Assembly: GCF_001602525.1 (NCBI RefSeq)
Contig: NZ_LSYT01000002.1
Location: 868,001 to 932,000, forward strand
Direction: 5' to 3'
Origin: Flavobacterium chilense
GTDB taxonomy: Bacteria > Bacteroidota > Bacteroidia > Flavobacteriales > Flavobacteriaceae
Length of the DNA: 64,000 nt
The stretch's first letter is position 1; every line of letters starts with the position of its first letter. Positions 53,129 to 62,822 of this stretch are shown piece by piece. The position numbers were made by a program, and so were the translations under genes. The notes under the pieces were generated by a model. It saw nothing but the letters and a program-made list of their open reading frames with translations, did no database searches and was not told the origin of the DNA.

Positions 53129-53581
53129 ATGAAAGTAGTTCTTCAAAGAGTTTCCCATGCATCAGTAACGGTTGATGGACAAAAAACAGCCGACATACAA
53201 AAAGGATTATTAGTCTTAGTTGGAATTGAAGATGCCGATACTCAGGAAGATATTGACTGGCTGGTTGGAAAAATCATTAAGATGAGAATTTTTGGAGACG
53301 AAAATGATATTATGAACTGCTCGGTTCAGGATATCGATGGTGAAATCATTGTGGTTAGTCAGTTTACATTGCATGCTTCTACAAAAAAAGGAAACCGTCC
53401 GTCGTACATAAAAGCGGCAAAACCGGACTTTGCAATACCCATGTATGAGAATTTTGTACAATCTTTAGAAAAGGAATTTAATAAGAAAGTACAAACCGGA
53501 ATTTTTGGCGCAGATATGAAAGTTAACTTGCTAAATGACGGCCCCGTAACTATTTTAATAGACAGCAAAAATAGAGACTAA
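53129..53581 (+). CDS. dtd: D-aminoacyl-tRNA deacylase
   Basis: Removes D-amino acids wrongly attached to tRNA. At 150 residues it has the standard length. Motifs are MKVVLQRVSHASVTVDGQ at the start, VVSQFTLHAS near residue 77 and KKGNRPSYIKAAKP near 90 (the Gly-Pro active-site loop appears as NDGPVTILID at the end). It follows rsgA by 105 bp on the same strand. Confidence 0.95.
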   Translation: MKVVLQRVSHASVTVDGQKTADIQKGLLVLVGIEDADTQEDIDWLVGKIIKMRIFGDENDIMNCSVQDIDGEIIVVSQFTLHASTKKGNRPSYIKAAKPDFAIPMYENFVQSLEKEFNKKVQTGIFGADMKVNLLNDGPVTILIDSKNRD

Positions 53582-53644
53582 AATTTCCTAAACAAATGTT
53601 AAGTATTTCTAAAAATAATATATATTTGGCGAAATTACTTACTA

Positions 53645-55552
53645 ATGAAAAACCAGTTCTCTGTATTATTTTTTTTACTATTTACCCTTATTTCTTTTGC
53701 TCAGAAAAATGAATATGCTATCACAACGATCGCTGATAGTCTTAAGGAAAATGCGAATGCCGTAGTTCGTTTTGATCAGACAGATATTGCAATTCTTTCA
53801 CAGCGAAGCATGAATATCAAAAATCGCCGCGCAGTAACTGTTTTAAACGAAAAAGGATTTGATGCTACAGAAGCTTATGAGTTTTATGATAAATCGACCT
53901 CAGTAAAAAATATTGAAGCAGTAGTTTATGATGCTTTTGGCAAGGAAATCAAGAGAATTAAAAGAAAAGATTTTAAAGATCAGAGTGTGGTTGGCGGGAG
54001 TACACTTTTTTCAGAAAGCAGATATATTTATTTAGATTATACCCCAATTTCTTATCCGTTTACAGTTGAATTTACCAGTGAAGTCCAAACTTCGTCAACT
54101 GCATTTATTCCAAGATGGATGCCTTTAAGAGGCTTTTATACCAGTATTGAAAAAGCAACTTTAAATGTTACTTACCCAGCAGATTTAGGTTTTAAAAAGA
54201 AAGAATTTCAGTTTTCTGGTTTTAATCTAAAAAAGACCAATGATACCAGTACCCAACTATCGTATGTTGCCACGAATATTTTAGCACAAAAGCAAGAAGA
54301 CTACAGTCCGGCTTATAAAGACCTTTTTCCTAAAGTTATGATGGGCCTGGAACGTTTTCATCTGGAAGGAGTTGATGGTACCGCAACAAACTGGACTGAT
54401 TTTGGGAAATGGTATTCAGAGAAAATACTCGCCGGAACCACAGACCTGCCGGAAGAAACCAAGGCAAAAATCAAAGCAATAGTTGGAGATGAAAAAGATC
54501 CTATAAAAAAAGCAAAACTGGTTTACGATTTTGTACAAAAAAAATCAAGATACGTTAGCATTCAGGTTGGTATTGGCGGATGGAAACCCATGCTGGCTAC
54601 AGATGTAGACAGATTAGGATATGGTGATTGCAAAGCATTGACCAATTATACCAAAGCACTTTTGCAGGTAGTCGACGTTCCTTCATACAATACCGTTTTG
54701 TATGGTGATAGTTATAAAACGAACATAGAATCTGATTTTGTTTCGATGCAGGGAAATCATATGATTTTATCAATTCCAAACGGAAATCATTATACATGGT
54801 TAGAATGTACAAGTCAGGACGATCCTTTTGGGTATCAGGGAACTTTTACAGATGACAGAGATGTTCTCGTAATCAAACCCGAAGGCGGAGAAATTGTGAG
54901 AACAAAAGTGTATGAAGATAATGGCAATACCCAAAAAGATACAGGAAGTTACACTCTTGATGAAAAAGGTAACTTTTCAGGTTCGGTTGTAATAGTTTCA
55001 GAAGGTTCTCAATACAGTTCAAAAGCCAGAGTAGAACATTTATTGCCTACAGAAAAAGAAGCACATTATAAAGAATATTGGGATAATATCAACAATCTTA
55101 AATTAGGGAAAATTACGTTTACCAACAATAAAGAAAATGTTCGTTTTACAGAGGATATTCAGCTTAGTGCTATAAATTACGCCACAATTTCAGGAAATAA
55201 AATGATTTTTATAGTTGATGCATTCAATCAGAATTCCGGTAACGTAAAAAGAATTCGTAACAGAAAAAATCCATTTCAGATTCAGCGAGGGTATCTGGAT
55301 TCAGATGAAATCGAAATTAATCTGCCGGCAGGTTTTACAATCGAATTTCTGCCTTCAAACTTTGAGTTAAAAGGAAAATTTGGAGAGTATAAAACTGAAA
55401 TTATCAAAAAGGATAATAATAAACTAACCTACAAACGCTCTATATATTTATACAAAGGAAAATATACCAATAAAGAATACGATGATTATCGTTTGTTTAT
55501 GGAGCAGGTAGCAAGAAATGATAACGCCAAAATTATATTAACCAAGAATTAA
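53645..55552 (+). CDS. DUF3857 / transglutaminase-like protein, with catalytic Cys
   Basis: A 635-residue exported protein (signal peptide ending ...LISFAQ). The N-terminal DUF3857 beta domain is followed by a transglutaminase-like domain with LGYGDCKALTNYTKALLQ (Cys about residue 328), GNHMILSIPNG (His) and ECTSQDDPFG (Asp), a complete catalytic triad. A C-terminal beta domain follows. It is the first of three tandem paralogues and starts the run; the next gene begins 4 bp later. Probably periplasmic; substrate unknown. Confidence 0.88.
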   Translation: MKNQFSVLFFLLFTLISFAQKNEYAITTIADSLKENANAVVRFDQTDIAILSQRSMNIKNRRAVTVLNEKGFDATEAYEFYDKSTSVKNIEAVVYDAFGKEIKRIKRKDFKDQSVVGGSTLFSESRYIYLDYTPISYPFTVEFTSEVQTSSTAFIPRWMPLRGFYTSIEKATLNVTYPADLGFKKKEFQFSGFNLKKTNDTSTQLSYVATNILAQKQEDYSPAYKDLFPKVMMGLERFHLEGVDGTATNWTDFGKWYSEKILAGTTDLPEETKAKIKAIVGDEKDPIKKAKLVYDFVQKKSRYVSIQVGIGGWKPMLATDVDRLGYGDCKALTNYTKALLQVVDVPSYNTVLYGDSYKTNIESDFVSMQGNHMILSIPNGNHYTWLECTSQDDPFGYQGTFTDDRDVLVIKPEGGEIVRTKVYEDNGNTQKDTGSYTLDEKGNFSGSVVIVSEGSQYSSKARVEHLLPTEKEAHYKEYWDNINNLKLGKITFTNNKENVRFTEDIQLSAINYATISGNKMIFIVDAFNQNSGNVKRIRNRKNPFQIQRGYLDSDEIEINLPAGFTIEFLPSNFELKGKFGEYKTEIIKKDNNKLTYKRSIYLYKGKYTNKEYDDYRLFMEQVARNDNAKIILTKN

Positions 55553-55556
55553 CCAA

Positions 55557-57578
55557 ATGAAACCAATCAAAATTTTAAGCCTAATTGTATTGTTGTGTAT
55601 GTCGAAGATGACAGCACAGGAATTTAAATTAGGGAAAGTCTCTATTGCAGAGTTAGAGCAAAAAGTGCATCCAAAAGATTCATCTGCCACTGCTGCAATA
55701 TTATACAAAAAAGGGAGTTCCAGAATCGAATACGATCCAAGCGACGGTTTTATTACGGTTACAGAAGTCGAAACCAGAATTAAAATCTATAAAAAAGAAG
55801 GATATGACTGGGCGAACCAAAAAGTCTGGTATTATTATGCAAACGGATTTAAAGAAAAGGTAAGTTTTTCAGATGCGGCAACCTATAATCTCGTAAATGG
55901 AAAAATCGAAAAAACCAAGCTAAAAAGCGACGGAACGTTTGATGAAGTTGTCAATAAATTTAGAGGACAAAAAAAGATAACAATGCCTAATGTTAAGGAA
56001 GGTTCTGTTATAGAATTTAGTTATCAGGTGAGAAGTCCCAGTGACAGAATGATTAGAGGATGGGATTTTCAAACGAGTATTCCTGTAAACTATTCTGAAT
56101 TTAAAACCTATGTTCCGGAATATTATGTATTTAATGTAAAGCAAAAAGGGTATGTTTTTCCTAAAGTTACGACTGAAAAAGCTCCAAAATCAATTCTGAT
56201 TAGCAGTAAAGAAAGAGTATCTAGCGGAGGCGGATTTTCTACCACAAGAACCGAATTTTCTACAGATAAAATAGATTATACAGAAACACAAACGACTTAT
56301 CTGGCTACCGATTTTCCAGCGATGAAAGATGAGGCTTATGTAAACAATATTGATAATTATACCTCAAGTATTCAGCATGAATTATCGATGACAAAATTTC
56401 CAAATGCACAAATAAAAACCTATTCTACAGATTGGAACTCGGTCGTAAAAACAATTTACGAATATGATGATTTTGGGCCTGAATTAAATAAAACAGGTTA
56501 CTTTGAAGAAGATCTGAAAAAATTATTAGCAGATAAAAATACGATTGACGAAAAGATTATGACGATTTTTAATCACGTTAAAACAAATGTAAAATGGAAC
56601 GACTATACAGGTTACAGCTGTGATAACGGAGTTAAAAAAGCATATAAAGAAAAAACAGGAAATATAGCCGATATTAATTTAATGCTTACGGCAATGTTGC
56701 GATATGCAGGTCTAACGGCAAATCCGGTTTTGGTAAGTACACGTTCTAACGGAATCTCAATTTTTCCAAACAGAACTGCTTTTAATTATGTAATTGCTGC
56801 GGTTGAAACACCAAACGGAAATGTTTTATTAGACGCCTCAGATAAGTTTGCAACGCCAAATATTTTACCTTTTAGAGCCTTAAACTGGTCAGGAAGATTA
56901 ATTAGAAAAGACGGAAGTTCGGAAGAAGTAGATCTGATGCCTAAAAAAGCCTCGAATGATATTATTTTTATGACCTATGAAGTAGATCCTGACGGAAAAG
57001 TAAAAGGTAAAACAAGAAGACAATGTACAGATTATGTTGCCATGCTAACAAGAGGCAGAATCGATGGAGTGAAAGAAGAAGAATATTTAGAAAAACTGGA
57101 AAATCACAATAAAAAAATTGAAATAAGTGATTATGTCAGAACAAATGAAAAAGAAGTTCTTTTACCAACAATCGAAACCTACTCGTTTACAGGAAATGAT
57201 TTATGTGAAGTAATTGGAGGAAAAATATATGTAAGCCCAATGTTGTTTTTTACAGAAGAAAAAAATCCGTTTAAACAGGAAGAAAGAGAATATCCGGTAG
57301 ATTTTGGATTTCCATTTACAGACAAATACAATATTACCTTAAAAATTCCTGAAGGATTTACAGCAGAAGTTTTACCGGCACCCGTAGTAATTAATATGCA
57401 GGATAATTTAGGAAGCTTTAAATTTAATATTGCTGCAAACGAAAATGTATTGCAGATTAATATTCAGCATCAAATCAATGAAGCAATTGTTTCTACAGAG
57501 CAATATGATATGCTTAAAGAATATTATAAAGGCATGATTGCAAAAGAAACAGAAAAAATTGTTTTAAAAAGAATATAA
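55557..57578 (+). CDS. DUF3857 protein with degenerate transglutaminase domain, paralogue 2
   Basis: A 673-residue exported paralogue (signal peptide ending ...KMTAQ). In the transglutaminase-like domain the GDCK motif is replaced by GNIADINLMLTAML (about residue 367), so no catalytic Cys. The usual His position reads FNYVIAAVE (Tyr). It is therefore probably not a protease or transglutaminase and may bind a ligand or the third protein. Only 2 bp separate it from the next gene. Confidence 0.85.
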   Translation: MKPIKILSLIVLLCMSKMTAQEFKLGKVSIAELEQKVHPKDSSATAAILYKKGSSRIEYDPSDGFITVTEVETRIKIYKKEGYDWANQKVWYYYANGFKEKVSFSDAATYNLVNGKIEKTKLKSDGTFDEVVNKFRGQKKITMPNVKEGSVIEFSYQVRSPSDRMIRGWDFQTSIPVNYSEFKTYVPEYYVFNVKQKGYVFPKVTTEKAPKSILISSKERVSSGGGFSTTRTEFSTDKIDYTETQTTYLATDFPAMKDEAYVNNIDNYTSSIQHELSMTKFPNAQIKTYSTDWNSVVKTIYEYDDFGPELNKTGYFEEDLKKLLADKNTIDEKIMTIFNHVKTNVKWNDYTGYSCDNGVKKAYKEKTGNIADINLMLTAMLRYAGLTANPVLVSTRSNGISIFPNRTAFNYVIAAVETPNGNVLLDASDKFATPNILPFRALNWSGRLIRKDGSSEEVDLMPKKASNDIIFMTYEVDPDGKVKGKTRRQCTDYVAMLTRGRIDGVKEEEYLEKLENHNKKIEISDYVRTNEKEVLLPTIETYSFTGNDLCEVIGGKIYVSPMLFFTEEKNPFKQEEREYPVDFGFPFTDKYNITLKIPEGFTAEVLPAPVVINMQDNLGSFKFNIAANENVLQINIQHQINEAIVSTEQYDMLKEYYKGMIAKETEKIVLKRI

Positions 57579-57580
57579 AG

Positions 57581-59572
57581 ATGAGGTTTCAAAAATTAGT
57601 AATAGTTGCTTTTCTTTTAATAGGGTTAAACAAAACCAAAGCTCAAAATCATGAGTTAGGAAAAGTAACTATTGCTGAATTAAAAGAAAAAGCAAATCCT
57701 CAGGATACAACTGCGGCAGCTGCAATTTTGTTTAAAAAAGGAAGAACCTTTTTTACTTTTCATAAAGACAAAGGGTTTTCGGCTAATCATGTTTATGAGT
57801 TCAAAATCAAGATTTATAAAAAAGAAGGATTAAAATGGGCTGATCAGAGCGTTCGGTTTTATATCGGTTATGAAACGCTTAGTGAAGATAGGTTAGAGTT
57901 TTCAAACGCCGTTACTTACAACTTAGAAAATGGATCAATTGTCAAGACAAAACTGGATAATCAGGGAACTTTTAAGAAAAAAGTAAACAATTTCTGGAAC
58001 GAAAAAACAATAACATTACCCAATGTAAAAGTTGGTTCCGTTATAGAATATAAATATGTTCTAAAATCTGAGAATATTGTAAAACTTCCTGATTTTGATT
58101 TTCAGTATAATATTCCGGTAAATTATTTTGAATATAAAACTGATATTCCCGAATACTATATTTATAAAACGATATTAATAGGCAACCACAAAATCGACAC
58201 AGATTCAAAACTAACAAATGGAAGCCAAAGTTTTGAAGGGGATTATAACAGATCTACGGCAATTTCATACAAACAAATCAGTGCTTTTTATACCGGTAAA
58301 GATATTCCCGCTTTAAGAAACGAACCTTATGTAGATAACATGGATAACTACAAAGGTTCAATTCAGCATGAGCTTGAAAGAGTCCGTTATCCGGATCAGC
58401 CTGTAAAAGATTATGCTATGACCTGGGAAGGTGTGGCGAGTACCATTTTTAAAGATAAAAATTTTGGAAAAGAACTCAATGAAAAAAGTTTTTTGCTGGA
58501 AGATGTAAAACGATTACTGACAAATGTCGAGTCGCAAACAGAACGATTAAATATCATTTTTAAGTTTGTTCAGAACAAAATGAACGGGAATGAGAAAAAA
58601 GATTGTTACACAGATAAAGGTGTAATCAAAGCTTATGCAGATCAAACCGGGAATGTAGCCGAAATTAATTTTATTTTGATCAATATGCTAAAGCTGGCAG
58701 GATTAGAAGTAAATCCGGTTTTAGTAAGCACAACAGAAAATGGAGTGCCGGTTTATCCCACCAGAACAGGATTTAATTATGTAATTGCTGCAGCAGAAAT
58801 TGATGGAAAACAAATTTTACTGGACGCAACACATAAATTTACATATCCGGGAATTTTACCTTTAAATGTTTTGAACTGGCAAGGTAGATTGATTAAAGAT
58901 GACGGAACATCACAAGAGATTAATCTAATACCTGCTACAGCTTCAAAAGAATTTTCGAATATGCTGGTTAAAATAGATCAGCAAGGCAAAATCGAAGGTA
59001 AAATCAGAATACAAAGAACAGATTATGAAGCTTATCGTTTCAGAGTTGAAAATGCAGGTAAGAATCAGGAAAATTATCTTGAAAAATTAGAAGAAAGGTT
59101 AGGAGATCTTAAGATTTCAGATTACAAAATTGAGAACCAAAAAACGAATTTCTCTGATCCTGTTGTAGAAACATTTTCATTAGTCTCAGACAATAGAGTA
59201 GAAACAATAGGAGGTAAAATCTTTATAAATCCGTTATTGTTTTTTACAAGAAGCAAAAATCCTTTTAATCAGGAAATAAGACAAATGCCGGTTTATTTTG
59301 GATATCCAACCCTGGAGAAATTCAATATAAATCTTGAAATTCCCGAAGGGTATGCGGTAGAGTCATTGCCTAAAGTAGTTAAGATTTCATCTGAAAACAG
59401 AGAGATAATTTATTATTTAAATATTTCAAATGAGGGAAACAAAATTCAAATAAGTAGTTCAAAAGAAATTAACAATAGTATTTTTGCAGCAGATCAGTAC
59501 AACGGATTAAAAGACCTTTTCCAGAAAATGATCGCAAGTCAAAATGAAAAAATTGTTCTTAAAAAAATATAA
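57581..59572 (+). CDS. DUF3857 protein with degenerate transglutaminase domain, paralogue 3
   Basis: A 663-residue exported paralogue (signal peptide ending ...KTKAQ), closest to the gene upstream (same N-terminal pattern LGKVTIAELKEK; both end NEKIVLKKI / TEKIVLKRI). The catalytic Cys is missing: GNVAEINFILINML. His is replaced by Tyr in FNYVIAAAE. It is co-transcribed with its two paralogues, and the MazG-like gene follows after 2 bp. Confidence 0.85.
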   Translation: MRFQKLVIVAFLLIGLNKTKAQNHELGKVTIAELKEKANPQDTTAAAAILFKKGRTFFTFHKDKGFSANHVYEFKIKIYKKEGLKWADQSVRFYIGYETLSEDRLEFSNAVTYNLENGSIVKTKLDNQGTFKKKVNNFWNEKTITLPNVKVGSVIEYKYVLKSENIVKLPDFDFQYNIPVNYFEYKTDIPEYYIYKTILIGNHKIDTDSKLTNGSQSFEGDYNRSTAISYKQISAFYTGKDIPALRNEPYVDNMDNYKGSIQHELERVRYPDQPVKDYAMTWEGVASTIFKDKNFGKELNEKSFLLEDVKRLLTNVESQTERLNIIFKFVQNKMNGNEKKDCYTDKGVIKAYADQTGNVAEINFILINMLKLAGLEVNPVLVSTTENGVPVYPTRTGFNYVIAAAEIDGKQILLDATHKFTYPGILPLNVLNWQGRLIKDDGTSQEINLIPATASKEFSNMLVKIDQQGKIEGKIRIQRTDYEAYRFRVENAGKNQENYLEKLEERLGDLKISDYKIENQKTNFSDPVVETFSLVSDNRVETIGGKIFINPLLFFTRSKNPFNQEIRQMPVYFGYPTLEKFNINLEIPEGYAVESLPKVVKISSENREIIYYLNISNEGNKIQISSSKEINNSIFAADQYNGLKDLFQKMIASQNEKIVLKKI

Positions 59573-59574
59573 CT

Positions 59575-59901
59575 ATGGATTTGAAAAATGCCCAACTTGA
59601 TGTAGATACCTGGATTAAAGAACACGGTGTTCGCTATTTTAATGAATTGACCAATATGGCACAACTTACGGAAGAAGTAGGAGAAGTTGCCAGAATTATT
59701 GCCCGCAGATACGGAGAGCAATCAGAGAAAGAAAGTGATAAAAATAAAGATCTAGGCGAAGAACTGGCAGATGTTGTATTTGTAGTTTTATGCCTTGCCA
59801 ACCAAACCGGAATTGATTTACAGGCTGCTTTTGATAAAAAAATGGACTTAAAATCAGTTAGGGACAAGGATCGTCATAAAAACAACGATAAATTAAAATA
59901 A
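59575..59901 (+). CDS. MazG-like nucleotide pyrophosphohydrolase
   Basis: A 108-residue all-helical protein. LTEEVGEVARIIARRYGE (E-E-x-x-E) and ELADVVFVVLCLANQ (E-x-x-D) form the metal-binding site of MazG/iMazG-type enzymes that hydrolyse NTPs or dNTPs to monophosphates. It is a single-domain form. The gene starts 2 bp after the DUF3857 run and is co-transcribed; aroA follows after 134 bp of A/T-rich repeat-like DNA. Confidence 0.88.
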   Translation: MDLKNAQLDVDTWIKEHGVRYFNELTNMAQLTEEVGEVARIIARRYGEQSEKESDKNKDLGEELADVVFVVLCLANQTGIDLQAAFDKKMDLKSVRDKDRHKNNDKLK

Positions 59902-60035
59902 TTGTGAAATATCACTCATAAGTTTTGAATTATGAGTTTTGAATTTTGAATTATGAGTGTGGAGTGGTAAATTGCGTGGCGAATTACGTTTCTAACCATT
60001 CCTAATTCATAAATTTACAATTTACAATTAGAAAA

Positions 60036-61259
60036 ATGAATTTACTACTACAAACAACTCAACATAATTTACAAGGACAAATTGCAGTAACAGGATCAAA
60101 AAGCGAGACCAATCGTTTGTTGTTGTTACAGGCATTATTTCCAAATATTACACTGGCGAATACTTCAAACTCTGATGATAGCGAAGTAATGCAAAAAGCC
60201 CTGATTGGTAATGACGAAATTGTAGACATTCACCATGCAGGAACAGCAATGCGTTTTTTAACAGCTTATTTTGCAGTAAATGAACGTCGTGAAGTTGTAA
60301 TGACAGGTTCAAGCAGAATGCAGGAACGTCCGATAAAGATTCTGGTAGAAGCTTTGGGACAATTAGGAGTAGAGATTTCTTATGAAAAAGAAGAAGGCTA
60401 TCCGCCAATCAAAATCAAAGGGAAAAAAGTTACTGCCTCAAAAGTTACTTTGGCAGCAAATGTAAGCAGTCAGTATATTTCGGCACTTTTACTTGTGGCT
60501 TCAAAATTAGAAAATGGTTTAGAATTAACTTTAGAAGGAGAAATCACTTCGATTCCGTATATCAAAATGACTCTGGCTTTGCTAAATGATTTAGACATTC
60601 AAACCAGTTTTGAAGGAAATGTAATTAAAGTTTTCCCAAAAGCAGAAGTAGTTTCAAAAGAAATGGTTGTAGAATCAGATTGGAGTTCAGCATCCTACTT
60701 TTTTAGTTTAGTGGCTTTAGCCGATACAGCTTCAATAACATTAAGCAGTTATAAACAGAACAGCTTACAGGGAGATTCAGAATTGGTTTCGCTTTATGAG
60801 AAACTAGGAGTTCAGACTACTTTTCAGGATAATAAAATGACTTTGGTAAAACAAGCCAATTTTAAATACGAAACCGTAAATTTTGAACTGAACAATACTC
60901 CGGACATTGCACAAACTATTGTGGTAACATGTTTGGGTTTAGGAATAGGATGTCATTTAACGGGACTTCATACGCTGAAAATTAAAGAAACAGATCGTCT
61001 TGAAGCACTTCGAATTGAATTAACAAAACTAGGGGCCAATATTTCGGTTACTAATGATAGTCTGACATTAGTGGCTTCAGAAAATATTAACCATAATGTA
61101 AAAATTGGAACTTACAACGATCATCGTATGGCAATGGCATTTGCGCCTTTAGCTTTAAAAGTACCTATTATTATCGAAGATGCCGAGGTGGTTTCTAAAT
61201 CATATCCTGATTTCTGGAATGATTTAAAAGCTTTAAACTTCCAGGTTTCAGAATTGTAG
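60036..61259 (+). CDS. aroA: EPSP synthase (3-phosphoshikimate 1-carboxyvinyltransferase)
   Basis: Transfers enolpyruvate from PEP to shikimate 3-phosphate, the sixth shikimate step. It is 407 residues, slightly shorter than the family average (about 430). Seen motifs: GSKSETNRLLLLQAL at the start, AGTAMRFLTAYFA, SSQYISALLLVA, KIKETDRLEALRIEL and NDHRMAMAFAPLAL. It lies apart from the aromatic genes at 47-52 kb. The AAACCATATAAG repeat follows and may end transcription. Confidence 0.95.
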   Translation: MNLLLQTTQHNLQGQIAVTGSKSETNRLLLLQALFPNITLANTSNSDDSEVMQKALIGNDEIVDIHHAGTAMRFLTAYFAVNERREVVMTGSSRMQERPIKILVEALGQLGVEISYEKEEGYPPIKIKGKKVTASKVTLAANVSSQYISALLLVASKLENGLELTLEGEITSIPYIKMTLALLNDLDIQTSFEGNVIKVFPKAEVVSKEMVVESDWSSASYFFSLVALADTASITLSSYKQNSLQGDSELVSLYEKLGVQTTFQDNKMTLVKQANFKYETVNFELNNTPDIAQTIVVTCLGLGIGCHLTGLHTLKIKETDRLEALRIELTKLGANISVTNDSLTLVASENINHNVKIGTYNDHRMAMAFAPLALKVPIIIEDAEVVSKSYPDFWNDLKALNFQVSEL

Positions 61260-61263
61260 GCTT

Positions 61264-61428
61264 AAACCATATAAGTGATATAAGTTCATTTAAATGAGCA
61301 TAATTTAAATAGCCTCCAGTTTTAACTGGAGGTTTTTTTATGCGCAAGCTGCTCGGCTTTAGCCAAATAAAAACATCAGCAATTTTTAAAGATTTCTAAT
61401 TTAAATGAACTTATATCACTTATATGGT
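61264..61428. repeat. AAACCATATAAG palindromic element, copy 4 (165 bp, longest)
   Basis: ACCATATAAGTGATATAAGT and the following TCATTTAAAT on the left are perfectly inverted on the right (ATTTAAATGAACTTATATCA then CTTATATGGT), 30-bp arms about 100 bp apart. Inside are a separate hairpin with T run (CCTCCAGTTTTAACTGGAGG, about 61312-61338) and ATGCGCAAGC, shared with copy 2. It has MITE-like form. No gene seen in 61260-61595. Confidence 0.8.
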
Positions 61429-61498
61429 AAAAAAGCAATTTTTTATGTTGTCAAAACTCCACTAAATCAGCGACTTTTGAAAATAAACGTCAAAACAC

Positions 61499-61530
61499 TT
61501 GACAACGCCTATCTCACAATCGTATATTTG
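61499..61530 (+). promoter_or_regulatory. Promoter of queA
   Basis: TTG (61499-61501), 21 bases, then a perfect TATATTTG (61523-61530). The 5' UTR that follows carries an inverted repeat, GTCAGG..ATT and AATCCTGAC (about 61546-61569), without a T run. Confidence 0.65.
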
Positions 61531-61595
61531 CACACGATTAAAAGTCAGGGATTCAGATAATCCTGACTTAAATCTATAACTCATAACTTTCTCAA

Positions 61596-62645
61596 ATGAA
61601 ATTATCACATTTTCAATTTAATTTACCGAAAGAACTTTTAGCGGAATTCCCGGCAGAAAATAGAGACGAATCTCGTTTAATGGTAATCGATCGTCAAAAA
61701 CAAACCATAGAACATAAAATGTTTAAAGATGTTATCAATTATTTTGATGACGGAGACGTTTTAATTCTTAATAATACTAAAGTTTTCCCTGCACGTTTGT
61801 ACGGAAACAAAGAAAAAACAGGAGCAAGAATTGAAGTTTTCTTGTTAAGAGAATTAAATTCAGAGCAACGTCTTTGGGATGTTTTGGTTGATCCGGCTCG
61901 TAAAATCCGTATTGGGAACAAACTTTATTTTGGTGACGACGATTCGTTGGTTGCTGAGGTAATTGATAATACTACTTCTCGTGGTAGAACTTTACGTTTT
62001 TTATATGACGGTTCTTACGAAGAATTCAGAAACAAATTGACAGAACTTGGAGAAACTCCAATTCCTAAATACATCAACAGAGAAGTTACTGCTGAAGATG
62101 CTGAAAGATATCAGACTATTTATGCAAAAGAAGAAGGAGCTGTTGCTGCACCAACTGCAGGTTTACATTTCTCAAAACACCTTTTGAAAAAATTAGAAAT
62201 CAAAGGAGTAAACTTTGCAGAAGTTACACTTCACGTTGGTTTAGGAACCTTTAACCCGGTTGAGGTTGAAGATTTATCAAAACACAAAATGGATTCTGAA
62301 GAGTTGATCATCAAACAAGAAGCCTGTGATATTGTAAATGAAGCAAAAGGAAAGAAAAAACGTATTTGCGCAGTAGGAACAACTTCTATGCGTGCTATCG
62401 AAAGTTCTGTTTCTTCTCAAAATACATTGAATCCATATGAAGGATGGACAAATAAATTTATTTTTCCTCCTCACGATTTTAGTATTGCGAATTGTATGAT
62501 TACCAATTTCCACACACCAAAATCAACATTGTTAATGATGATTTCTGCTTTCTGTGGTCATGATTTAATGAAAAGAGCTTACGAAGAAGCAATCAAAGAA
62601 GAATACAAATTCTATTCTTACGGAGATGCGATGTTAATTCTATAA
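61596..62645 (+). CDS. queA: S-adenosylmethionine:tRNA ribosyltransferase-isomerase (QueA)
   Basis: Moves the ribosyl part of SAM onto 7-aminomethyl-7-deazaguanine in tRNA, giving epoxyqueuosine. It is 349 residues. Motifs are [66 protein letters not shown] and [21 protein letters not shown] terminator at 62669-62708 makes it a single-gene unit. Confidence 0.96.
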   Translation: MKLSHFQFNLPKELLAEFPAENRDESRLMVIDRQKQTIEHKMFKDVINYFDDGDVLILNNTKVFPARLYGNKEKTGARIEVFLLRELNSEQRLWDVLVDPARKIRIGNKLYFGDDDSLVAEVIDNTTSRGRTLRFLYDGSYEEFRNKLTELGETPIPKYINREVTAEDAERYQTIYAKEEGAVAAPTAGLHFSKHLLKKLEIKGVNFAEVTLHVGLGTFNPVEVEDLSKHKMDSEELIIKQEACDIVNEAKGKKKRICAVGTTSMRAIESSVSSQNTLNPYEGWTNKFIFPPHDFSIANCMITNFHTPKSTLLMMISAFCGHDLMKRAYEEAIKEEYKFYSYGDAMLIL

Positions 62646-62668
62646 TTAGATTTTTCTTATATAAAAAT

Positions 62669-62708
62669 ACCCGACAAGTTTTAAAACCTGTCGGGTTTTT
62701 TGTTTTTT
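62669..62708 (+). terminator. Terminator of queA
   Basis: ACCCGACAAGTTTT and AAAACCTGTCGGGT pair (one mismatch each side) and are followed by a T run. It is a relative of the hairpin at 33388-33420. Confidence 0.85.
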
Positions 62709-62822
62709 AATGGTTTCAAGTTTGACGTTCGTTGTGAACTTTGCGGTAAAAATCACACAAAACATATCGACATGAAACAAAACAAACAAAATTTGTTATT
62801 TTAGCAGACAAAACAAAACACA

